A stretch of 5,607 bases of DNA from Bacteroidota bacterium (GTDB lineage Bacteria > Bacteroidota > Bacteroidia > Sphingobacteriales > Sphingobacteriaceae). Numbering within the stretch: the first letter of the stretch is position 1; every line of letters begins with the position of its first letter. Below the pieces are notes generated by a model. It did not search any database. It was not told where the DNA came from and worked only from the letters and a program-made list of their open reading frames with translations. Where the stretch lies: the NCBI GenBank assembly GCA_025355225.1, contig JANYAB010000362.1, positions 1 through 5,607 of the forward strand, read 5' to 3'. Both the position numbers and the translations under genes were made by a program. Below are positions 1 through 5,606 of this stretch, piece after piece.

Positions 1-27
1 GTTTTGCGTGGCTAATGGAATTTAATT

Positions 28-1326
28 ATGGCTACGGTTAGCGCTAAGGTTTTTGAACACCACAAAAAGGATGACGGCACATGGAATGTAAAAATTTGTG
101 TCTATCACCAAAATGACAGGAAGTACCTGGAGACTTCCCACTTCGTATCAAGGAAACAATTAGATGCGAAATTCAAGATTAAAGACAAGTTCCTTAACAA
201 AATTATTGAAGGGACATTGGATGACTATCGGGAAACGATAAGTCAGCTTGGGAACAAGCTGGATTTTTTCTCCTGTGAAGCATTAACGATCTACTTAAAA
301 GATAAAGACAAGGACATTGACTTTATTGAGTTTGCTCAGAAACACATTGAGCAACTAATACGCGAAAACAGGGAGCCTTATTCCAAATCTTTCAGAGCCG
401 TGAAAAATAGCTTGATTGACTATTTCAAAAGAACTTCCTTATCAATCACGGAAATTAATTCTAATATGCTGTATGAGTATGAAAAGTTTTTAAGACGGGA
501 AAGAAAACAGGTTAGAGTAAACCAATTAGAAAGGGAAGTTGAAACAACAGAGGCGGGACTATCTGACAGCGGGCTTCACAATCACATGCGGGATTTGCGA
601 ACGTTATTTAATGCTGCCTGTAAATTGTATAACAATGAAGATTTAGGCTTATTCCGAATTAAGCATTACCCTTTTAAAAAATACAAAGTTGGCTCACCAC
701 CAATGACTAAAAAGCGGAATAACACCGTAGAAGAAGTTTAGGCAATTAGAGATTGTAAAACAGTATCTGGGAGCCGGGCAGAACTTGCGCAGGAGCTTTA
801 TATGCTCTCTTTTTACTTATGTGGAATGAATGCGGTTGATTTCTATCAGTCGTCTCCAAAATACATTAGAAATGGCCGTGTAGATTACAACAGGTCAAAA
901 ACAGAAGGTAGGAGAAAGGATAATGCCTTTATCAGCATTAAAATTGTGGAGGAGGCTAAACCGCTTATTGAAAAGTATTTCGGAAATCTGTCAAAAAGGT
1001 ATTCAACTTATGGAGGCTTGGACACGGCGTTGAGTAAGGGAATGATTGAACTTCGCAAACTTACGGGAATTGACGATATAACATTTTACTGGGCCCGTCA
1101 CACGTTTGCAAACTTGGCCAGGAACGCTTGCAGAATGAGTAAAGATGATGTAGCTTTAGCGTTGAACCACATTGACGAAGGTCATAGAACGACTGATATT
1201 TATATCGCTAGAGATTGGAAAATTGTCGATGAAGTGCAGGTCAAAGTAATAACAATTTTAAGAAAATTGGATATTAAAAAGATTAAAGAGTTACAAAAAC
1301 GGGAGCAATTGCTGATGTCAGCATAA
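28..1326 (+). pseudogene. IntDOT-like tyrosine recombinase (site-specific integrase), interrupted by an in-frame amber codon
   Basis: DNA-integrating recombinase of the tyrosine family, in the large Bacteroidota group with an N-terminal arm-binding domain (about residues 1-85), a SAM-like core-binding domain (about 90-205) and a C-terminal catalytic domain (about 220-420). The gene has 432 positions before TAA, the normal size for the group, but codon 238 is TAG. Reading through it in the same frame gives a continuous, family-typical sequence (TVEEV, stop, AIRD, then SRAELAQELYMLSFYLCGMNAVD), so a single base change such as CAG to TAG explains the break. Catalytic residues visible after the stop, numbered on the full frame: Lys291 (RSKTEGRR), Tyr354/Arg357/His358 (YWARHTFA), His381 (LNHID) and the nucleophile Tyr392 (DIYIARDW). 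The first catalytic arginine is replaced by Asn268 (CGMNAVD), as seen in relatives of IntDOT. The start at 28 fits the usual N-terminus. Two separate products (237 aa and, from ATG 802, 174 aa) are the alternative reading. Confidence 0.9.
739..741 (+). other. In-frame TAG stop that splits the recombinase gene
   Basis: The codon follows GTT (Val237) and precedes GCA (Ala239). The ATG at 802 lies exactly 258 codons after the start at 28, so no frameshift is involved. One C-to-T change from CAG (Gln) is the simplest origin; AAG (Lys) is also possible. The stop separates the DNA-binding domains from most of the catalytic domain. AGGAG at 791-795 lies 6 nt before ATG 802 and could in principle allow restart of translation for the C-terminal piece, but Bacteroidota use such sites weakly. 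Confidence 0.9.
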
Positions 1327-1496
1327 GTAAGGTTATATGCAAATCGTCTTATTATTGACCTTAACTGAAAACCGAAAATGGAATGCGTGTAGTCAGTTAC
1401 ATGCCACGTCTAACTTTCAATTATTTTCGAAAGAAAAACAGCATAGACAACTTGGGTTAATTACCATTTGACGTCAGATATAGCGTTCCGTCAGTT

Positions 1497-1751
1497 TTAC
1501 TCCTCACCCGAAAAAGTATACTGTGCGATCTTCAGCAATGCGGCCAGGAACAAGTGGAACTTGTCGAGATGATAATGAGTAAAGTGGTAATAACGGTGGG
1601 CAACATTGTTACACGGATTGATCCCGCCCTCGTTTGTAAATAGGTAATTAAAAAATTGCAAATCATCTTCGACTTCAACCTGATATTGATAAGGTAAATC
1701 AGATTGTAGATCAGTATCTTTAGTGGAGATTCTGTTGAACTTGACCACCAC
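1497..1751 (-). CDS. Small hypothetical protein, His/Tyr/Phe-rich
   Basis: An 84-residue ORF between the recombinase and the abiE control region, transcribed away from abiE. I do not recognise the family. The sequence looks protein-like: an acidic stretch (VEVEDD), then LQFFNYLFTNEGGINP, then an aromatic and histidine cluster (HRYYHFTHYHLDKFH), and a hydrophobic helix (LFLAALLKIA) before the end. No signal peptide or clear membrane segment is seen. The start is uncertain: the frame has GTG at 1751 and only four sense codons upstream (about 1752-1763) before a stop, with no ATG at that end. An overlapping frame from ATG 1753 is shorter and less protein-like. The 16-bp inverted repeat upstream could also control this gene. 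It could be a decayed fragment of a longer gene, since a natural ATG is missing. Confidence 0.4.
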   Translation of the reverse strand: MVVKFNRISTKDTDLQSDLPYQYQVEVEDDLQFFNYLFTNEGGINPCNNVAHRYYHFTHYHLDKFHLFLAALLKIAQYTFSGEE

Positions 1752-1762
1752 ATACCTGTGTT

Positions 1763-1808
1763 AATCTAATATTTACCATTATTCCTATTTTTTGGTAAAT
1801 ATTAGATT
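1763..1808. promoter_or_regulatory. 16-bp perfect inverted repeat, probable AbiEi operator
   Basis: AATCTAATATTTACCA at 1763-1778 is the exact reverse complement of TGGTAAATATTAGATT at 1793-1808, with a 14-nt spacer. It lies directly upstream of the abiE promoter and just beyond the start of the divergent small ORF. AbiEi antitoxins of characterised abiE systems bind inverted repeats in their own promoter and repress it cooperatively. By analogy this is the operator; the binding itself is inference. A terminator is less likely, since no transcript is expected to end here and the arms are AT-rich. Confidence 0.7.
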
Positions 1809-1811
1809 TCA

Positions 1812-1822
1812 AATATTTACCA
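1812..1822 (+). promoter_or_regulatory. Third operator half-site overlapping the promoter
   Basis: AATATTTACCA repeats, in the same orientation, the 11 inner bases of the left operator arm (1768-1778). It sits where the -33 region of the abiE promoter would fall, so occupancy by the regulator could block RNA polymerase directly. No matching fourth (inverted) half-site is evident; AAATATTGG at 1831-1839 is only a weak resemblance. Confidence 0.5.
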
Positions 1823-1841
1823 CTTTTTTAAAATATTGGCG

Positions 1842-1849
1842 TATATTTG
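1842..1849 (+). promoter_or_regulatory. Bacteroidota -7 promoter element for abiE
   Basis: TATATTTG matches the Bacteroidota -7 consensus TAnnTTTG exactly. It ends 6 nt before ATG 1856, so transcription would start at or within a few bases of the start codon, giving a nearly or fully leaderless mRNA. The upstream -33 TTTG element is poor: TTTA at 1816-1819 is the closest match, and it lies inside the third operator half-site. No Shine-Dalgarno sequence precedes the ATG, which fits. Confidence 0.5.
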
Positions 1850-1855
1850 ATTTTA

Positions 1856-2599
1856 ATGAAACAAGCGGCAGAAAAAAATTTGATCAACTTCCTTGACGGT
1901 AAAGGCAGCTTTTCCCGGAAGAATCTTCTTGATTATTTTATACAAACCGAGGGCGACCTAAAAGAAGGAACTTTGGGCTGGCGCATTTATGACCTCAAAA
2001 AGAGGAATATCCTAAATGAAATTAAACGAGGCTGGTACACATTGAATGTAAAGCCTGTTTATGTACCATCTATTAGTGACAACATACAAAAATTAGCAGG
2101 TGTATTTCAAAAGAATTACAGGGGTGCCAAATACTGCCTCTGGGATATCAATTGGTTGAACGAATTTAGCATCCACCAGTTTAATCAACAAATGTTGCTT
2201 TTTGAAACAGAAAAAGATTTACAGGAATCACTCGCCCATACTTTGAATGACAATAATTACCATGTCGTCTGGTCGCTTAAAGGCACCCATTTATCCGTAT
2301 TCGATGAAACAGTCGTTGTACTGCCTTTGATTTCAAGAGCCCCCATCCAAAAAATAGCGGGCGAAACAATGCCAATATTTGCGCCAACGCTCGAAAAAGT
2401 ATTGGTAGATATTTACCACGAAGACAAAGTGTTCCATTTTGTACAGGGGGCCGAACTGAAAAGGATTTTTGAAAACGCTTTAAGCCGTTATGCCATAAAT
2501 TTCACCACTTTTTTCGGTTACGCCCAACGGAGGGGAAAGGAAGATGAACTCCATAATTTCTTATCAACTAATTTCCCTGATATCCTTATAGAAAGTTAA
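1856..2599 (+). CDS. AbiEi-like antitoxin and transcriptional autorepressor (type IV toxin-antitoxin)
   Basis: First gene of a two-gene abiE-type operon. AbiEi proteins counteract the AbiEii toxin without stable complex formation and repress their own promoter through a winged-helix domain. From ATG 1856 the protein has 247 residues. Residues 1-65 look like a winged helix: helices around NLINFLDG and RKNLLDYF, then the recognition segment LGWRIYDLKKRNILNEIKRGWYTL at 40-63, similar in layout to the WRIxxLxxxG...R.G.Y pattern of AbiEi-type N-termini. The remaining 180 residues match the larger AbiEi-like C-terminal domain of Bacteroidota (possibly DUF6577), including PTLEKVLVDIYHE at 177-189 and a YAQRRGKEDEL segment near the end. 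A TTG at 1847 in frame would add three residues but lies inside the -7 element, so ATG 1856 is preferred. The toxin gene follows after 3 nt. Confidence 0.8.
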   Translation: MKQAAEKNLINFLDGKGSFSRKNLLDYFIQTEGDLKEGTLGWRIYDLKKRNILNEIKRGWYTLNVKPVYVPSISDNIQKLAGVFQKNYRGAKYCLWDINWLNEFSIHQFNQQMLLFETEKDLQESLAHTLNDNNYHVVWSLKGTHLSVFDETVVVLPLISRAPIQKIAGETMPIFAPTLEKVLVDIYHEDKVFHFVQGAELKRIFENALSRYAINFTTFFGYAQRRGKEDELHNFLSTNFPDILIES

Positions 2600-2602
2600 T
2601 CA

Positions 2603-3688
2603 ATGATCAAATTAAAATGTTTCGACAAAGAATGGATAGACAATTTTCGTGAGCAGGAGCAATACAGGAGGATAAATCCGCCGTTACTGGAGAAAATGAT
2701 CCACGCACTTTCGTTGCTTCAGTATTTACAGACTCATGGGTTGAATTTTATATTCAAGGGCGGCACAAGCCTGATCCTTTTGCTGGAAAACTCAAATCGT
2801 TTTTCAGTAGATATTGATATTATAACGGAGGATAGCCGGGCAACAATTGAAAGTAAATTAGATCAGGTGGTAGACGCATCACACTTCAAAGGATGGAAGT
2901 TAGATGAAAAAAGGAGTTACGGCGACGGTGTTCCTAAAGCACATTACGAACTCGAATATGAATCAAACGTAAATAAGGGTTCTAATTATATTTTACTGGA
3001 TATACTTTTTGAGAAAGCCCATTATTCCAGCATTCAAAAGCGGCCCATAGTAAGTGTATGGATCGAAACTGAACAAATTATTGAAATAGACCTCCCCACG
3101 GTTGAAGCGATTACTGGAGATAAACTGACTGCTTTTGCCCCCACAACTACAGGTATACTGTATGGCAAAGGAAAAGAGCTTGAAATTATTAAACAGCTTT
3201 TTGACTTGGGAAACTTGTTTAATGAGGTAAATACCCTGGAAGAAGTAAAAGCGAGTTTTTTAGCCTTTGCCGAACAGGAAATTAGTTATAGAAACCTATC
3301 TATTAAACCGGTTGATATACTTAATGATACCATTGAAACTTGCCGGATAATTAGCTTCCGCGACAGGAACCGCAATGAACCGGAGCGATCCCGTTTTGCC
3401 GAACTGCAAACAGGTATCCGGAGTTTTGGCAATTACCTCATTGCCGGGAATTTCAGAATTGATGAGGCGGTGACAGCATCTGCAAAAGTAGCCTATCTAT
3501 GTGCTAAGTTATTGATGGATGATTTTAATCCAATTGAAAAGTATAATGGACAAGATATTAGTAAGCTGGAAATTGCGAACCCTCAATGGAATGGGCTAAA
3601 CCGCTTAAAAAGGTTTCCTGATCAAGCCGCTTTTTTCTATTGGTACAAATGCATTGAAACGCTGCAGCAACTTGATAACAAAGTATAA
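2603..3688 (+). CDS. AbiEii/AbiGii-family nucleotidyltransferase toxin
   Basis: Toxin of the AbiE pair, 361 aa, cytoplasmic. The family is a DNA polymerase beta-type nucleotidyltransferase; characterised members bind GTP or transfer nucleotides to tRNA 3' ends (the mycobacterial MenT proteins), stopping growth. Visible motifs: KGGTSL at 52-57 followed by RFSVDID at 66-72 (the GS...DxD motif, metal ligands Asp70 and Asp72), Asp133 in LLDI as probable third carboxylate, EIDLPTVEAITGDKLTAFAP at 161-180 with Asp173-Lys174, and KQLFDLGNL at 197-205, corresponding to the conserved K..D motif of AbiEii proteins. All key positions are present, so the enzyme should be active. The C-terminal half is helical and ends normally. 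Only 3 nt separate it from the antitoxin gene, so the two are surely co-transcribed and probably translationally coupled. The substrate here cannot be told from sequence. Confidence 0.9.
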   Translation: MIKLKCFDKEWIDNFREQEQYRRINPPLLEKMIHALSLLQYLQTHGLNFIFKGGTSLILLLENSNRFSVDIDIITEDSRATIESKLDQVVDASHFKGWKLDEKRSYGDGVPKAHYELEYESNVNKGSNYILLDILFEKAHYSSIQKRPIVSVWIETEQIIEIDLPTVEAITGDKLTAFAPTTTGILYGKGKELEIIKQLFDLGNLFNEVNTLEEVKASFLAFAEQEISYRNLSIKPVDILNDTIETCRIISFRDRNRNEPERSRFAELQTGIRSFGNYLIAGNFRIDEAVTASAKVAYLCAKLLMDDFNPIEKYNGQDISKLEIANPQWNGLNRLKRFPDQAAFFYWYKCIETLQQLDNKV

Positions 3689-3722
3689 CATAAGGCCTTT
3701 TTGTTGGTGAACATACATATCA

Positions 3723-3917
3723 GTGGAAATTTTAATTAACCCAAATGCGATAGCGATGATTGGTGACTGTACAGCATATTATTTAAACGAACAAGAGTTC
3801 AAAACGGCTGTTTAAATAAACAAAAAAAATGATCCTGCATATATTCCTTATCTCTTTATTGAAATTGCACAGCATTACAATGATCATAATTCTTTAATTT
3901 GTTTTTCTTCACCGTAA
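3723..3917 (+). pseudogene. Possible decayed ORF of unknown function
   Basis: One reading frame in phase from 3711 to about 4025 looks protein-like but carries TAA at 3813-3815 and again at 3915-3917. The first piece contains LINPNAIAMIGDCTAYYL, the second PAYIPYLFIEIAQHYNDHNS, the third KKWCYKDGLFNYTWKEGG. The only start is GTG at 3723. No family is recognised. The third piece overlaps the - strand MANWC remnant, so at least part of this frame is antisense shadow. It could be chance throughout. Confidence 0.2.
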
Positions 3918-3949
3918 AATTTAGCCGTGTTCATGCACCAGTTTGCCAT
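3884..3949 (-). pseudogene. Truncated copy of the YubB-like gene start (MANWC remnant)
   Basis: An ATG at 3949 opens a 21-codon frame starting MANWCMNTAKF and ending KEL before TGA. It matches the first 21 residues of the intact gene at 5303 at 13 of 21 positions (MANWC, NT, F, G, E-K, K, L), with most other changes conservative; by hand count 47 of 63 bases agree. Similarity extends a little upstream (TCTTTAT and CCAnTTTTTTAT before both starts) and stops sharply after codon 21. It sits on the same strand, about 60 nt beyond the 3' end of the intact gene. It is therefore the 5' end of a paralogue whose body has been lost. A functional 21-residue peptide is possible but unlikely. Confidence 0.65.
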
Positions 3950-4007
3950 AGATAAAAAATGGTGTTATAAAGACGGATTATTCAATTACACTTGGAAAGA
4001 GGGTGGT

Positions 4008-5303
4008 CTATCTGCCTATTTTCCGGCCAGAGTATTCGCCGGGGCCTGTACGTTTTCTTAAATTCCCTTCGACCAATTCAGGTAACCCGGTTTCGGATAT
4101 TGGTTTAACTACCGCTGTTAAATCTTTCCCGATTGGATTTTCCCGGACAAATTCGTTTACATCGGCACCATATTCCCTGGCAACCGCCACTGGATCGAGT
4201 ACAGTTCCAATGGGGATTTCCAGGCCGACGACATTTTCCGGCAAAGTGGCTATGGTATCATCAAAGTCGTAGAGCCTTTTTTCCTCGGTATCATATAAAG
4301 CGAGATATTCCGCGCCGGATTCTGATTCAGTCAGATCATGAATATTGATCCTGTTCCAGGGAGCTGCTGTTTCCCTTAGCTCCCTTAGCCGCCAGTCGAT
4401 GGTAAAGTCTGTGCCTGCAATGTCGATATGAGGCAACTTACCGGTCAAACGCAGGGCAAGCAATTCGCCTGCTTTTTGCTGCTGAACGGGATCTTCCAAA
4501 CGAATTTGTATCTGCTCACGACGTTTCGTGTCCCATTCATTGATCAACTCTTTGAGGAAGCTCATCGCAATATACTTGTCCCTCGTTGAATATAATTCTT
4601 CCTCATGCCGGTAGCCCTGGATGAGAAAGTTATCCATTTCAACGATTGACCGTTCATCCCAGCCCTGAAAAGCCTCCGTTGCAGCATCAAAATTTTTGTG
4701 CTCTGCAAATTTGAGAACGACATCACCGGGCGTCATTTCTCCGTATATAGTAGTCAATTCTTCCAGGGTAATATGACTTGCCGATTTGAATAGGAGTTCT
4801 TTGGCCTCATTAGCGGAAAGAATTAAGTTAGTGCCCTGCTCAAATTGTTCCTTTTTCTTTTCCAGTAGCAATTCAAAAATTGGCCATTCAAATTCATAGG
4901 GATTGCCTTGGTAGACGTAAGCCAGCAAGTCTTTATCGTAATGGTAGGCCTGGAAATCCAAAAGGTCTAATTGAATATCAAGCATGATCCCGTTTTGGCA
5001 GCTTGCTTCACCAAAAATCCCATTTGCCAGTTCATCATACCGATTGGTGAAATCCAGTTCAAAGTGGTCCGCAATTTCTTTTAGCACATCATTATTCGGA
5101 TTCCATTTAGTTACGTAGTATATGGTATCGTTTTTTACGGATATGTCAAAAAAATGAGATTTTTTCTTGGATACAAAATTGGGCATTTGCCCGAGCATTT
5201 CTTTTTGGCCTTTTCTTCCTAATCTCCTGAAAAAAGAATGTAATTGTTTGAGCCGTTTTTCATCACCTGAAAATCTGACTGTGTTATCGCACCAGTTAGC
5301 CAT
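4008..5303 (-). CDS. YubB/Api92-like ferredoxin-fold domain protein with an additional C-terminal domain
   Basis: A 431-residue protein typical of plasmids and conjugative elements; the molecular role is unknown. The start is taken at ATG 5303, giving MANWCDNTVRFSGDE, the standard opening of YubB/Api92-like ferredoxin-fold proteins. An ATG at 5348 would add 15 residues read from a terminator T-tract and is rejected. Residues 1-110 form the N-terminal domain, with the WC-N motif at 4-7 and a later cysteine in GEASCQNG at 98-105. Residues 115-280 are mostly helical and charged, with no recognised motif. Residues 285-400 look like a separate domain recurring in Bacteroidota mobile-element proteins: GKLPHIDIAGTDFTIDWRL, then PENVVGLEIP and LDPVAVAREYG, which I recognise only as a recurring pattern. 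The end is basic (KRTGPGEYSGRKIGR). No signal peptide or membrane segment. No -7 element is seen upstream. A 5' remnant of a second copy lies just downstream. Confidence 0.75.
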   Translation of the reverse strand: MANWCDNTVRFSGDEKRLKQLHSFFRRLGRKGQKEMLGQMPNFVSKKKSHFFDISVKNDTIYYVTKWNPNNDVLKEIADHFELDFTNRYDELANGIFGEASCQNGIMLDIQLDLLDFQAYHYDKDLLAYVYQGNPYEFEWPIFELLLEKKKEQFEQGTNLILSANEAKELLFKSASHITLEELTTIYGEMTPGDVVLKFAEHKNFDAATEAFQGWDERSIVEMDNFLIQGYRHEEELYSTRDKYIAMSFLKELINEWDTKRREQIQIRLEDPVQQQKAGELLALRLTGKLPHIDIAGTDFTIDWRLRELRETAAPWNRINIHDLTESESGAEYLALYDTEEKRLYDFDDTIATLPENVVGLEIPIGTVLDPVAVAREYGADVNEFVRENPIGKDLTAVVKPISETGLPELVEGNLRKRTGPGEYSGRKIGR

Positions 5304-5347
5304 AAAAAATTGGGGAATTAATAAAGAGGGAGTTGTTCGATAAGGCA

Positions 5348-5389
5348 TTAAAAAATAAAGCCCCCTCGCGCTCGCCGCCTGGGGACTTT
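5348..5389 (-). terminator. Rho-independent terminator, - strand
   Basis: Read on the - strand, AAAGTCCCC (5389-5381) pairs with GGGGGCTTT (5365-5357) in nine pairs with one G-T wobble, around a 15-nt GC-rich loop, followed by A then a run of six T. It would end transcripts of the gene entering from the right edge, about 85 nt after that gene's likely stop, and so insulate the MANWC gene, which must then have its own promoter within about 50 nt. Confidence 0.7.
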
Positions 5390-5410
5390 AACCTAAACCT
5401 TATCACAAAT

Positions 5411-5432
5411 GCAGGCAGGTCGCCTGCTTTTT
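5411..5432 (+). terminator. Short hairpin with T-run, + strand
   Basis: GCAGGC (5411-5416) and GCCTGC (5422-5427) form a perfect 6-bp stem with a 5-nt loop, followed by five T. It has the form of a small rho-independent terminator pointing right. No + strand gene ends nearby, so it may stop antisense transcription running through the MANWC gene into the gene on the right, or simply be a chance palindrome. Confidence 0.4.
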
Positions 5433-5474
5433 AGATGTCGCAAATTAGCGAAAAATTATTTAGTATGGCTATGT

Positions 5475-5606
5475 TTAATAGCGATTGGTATTGCGAAAGT
5501 TACGGCGCATATATTCATTAAACATACGCTGTCCTTCATGCCTTTCATTCCTCCTTCGGTTGAGGACGGTACATCTCCATATACATAAAGCCCAGGCTAA
5601 GAAAGC
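5475..5606 (-). CDS. 3' end of an unidentified gene running in from the right edge
   Basis: The longest frame open to the edge gives 43 residues before TAA at 5477-5475: a hydrophobic start (AFLAWALCIW), then a very basic tail (LNRRRNERHEGQR, MFNEYMRRNFRNTNRY). This would suit a membrane helix followed by a cytoplasmic basic end. The frame is not certain. A second frame, also open to the edge, ends after 20 residues at MYRPQPKEE with TGA at 5547-5545 and has more ordinary codons (fewer AGG and AGA). Its stop overlaps the ATG of a 30-codon ORF (ATGA). The family cannot be named from so short a piece. The - strand terminator at 5348-5389 supports some - strand gene ending here. Confidence 0.35.
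   Translation of the reverse strand, partial: AFLAWALCIWRCTVLNRRRNERHEGQRMFNEYMRRNFRNTNRY

Larger units (their letters stand above)
3689..4007. other. Stretch without an intact gene, holding decayed coding remnants
   Basis: 319 nt between the abiEii stop and the 3' end of the convergent MANWC gene. No convincing terminator is seen for either gene; AACAAAG at 3677-3683 and CTTTTTGTT at 3697-3705 form only an imperfect hairpin. The stretch holds the MANWC-like remnant (3884-3949, - strand) and a + strand frame with two stops (about 3711-4025). It reads as junk left by gene loss or recombination. Confidence 0.6.

Noticed and set aside
739..801. Frameshift as the cause of the split recombinase
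   Set aside because: 28 and 802 are in the same phase, and the codons between them read as normal recombinase sequence apart from the TAG.
1327..1496. Search for an attachment site, tRNA or terminator after the recombinase
   Set aside because: Only a weak TAAGGT/ACCTTA pairing around 1331-1363 without a T-tract; no tRNA-like fold or convincing direct repeat was found.
1532..1753. - strand ORF of 73 codons starting with ATG at 1753
   Set aside because: It overlaps the 84-codon frame from 1751 in another phase and is less protein-like; only its ATG favours it.
1452..3744. TTGGGTTAATTA at 1452-1463 and its inverted copy TAATTAACCCAA at 3733-3744, flanking the abiE module
   Set aside because: A 12-bp AT-rich inverted match is expected about once by chance in a window of this size; there is no target-site duplication or longer terminal repeat.
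4003..4348. Two + strand ORFs (4003-4272 and 4133-4348)
   Set aside because: They lie antisense inside the C-terminal coding region of the - strand MANWC gene, which has a coherent protein sequence; both are low-complexity Pro/Ser/Arg-rich shadows.
5304..5348. Upstream ATG at 5348 as the start of the MANWC protein
   Set aside because: It would add 15 residues translated from the sequence just after a terminator; the family starts at MANWC, and the remnant at 3949 starts at the same point.
5435..5521. 28-codon + strand ORF starting with ATG 5435
   Set aside because: It directly follows a hairpin T-run, lies antisense to the partial - strand gene, and has no recognisable features.
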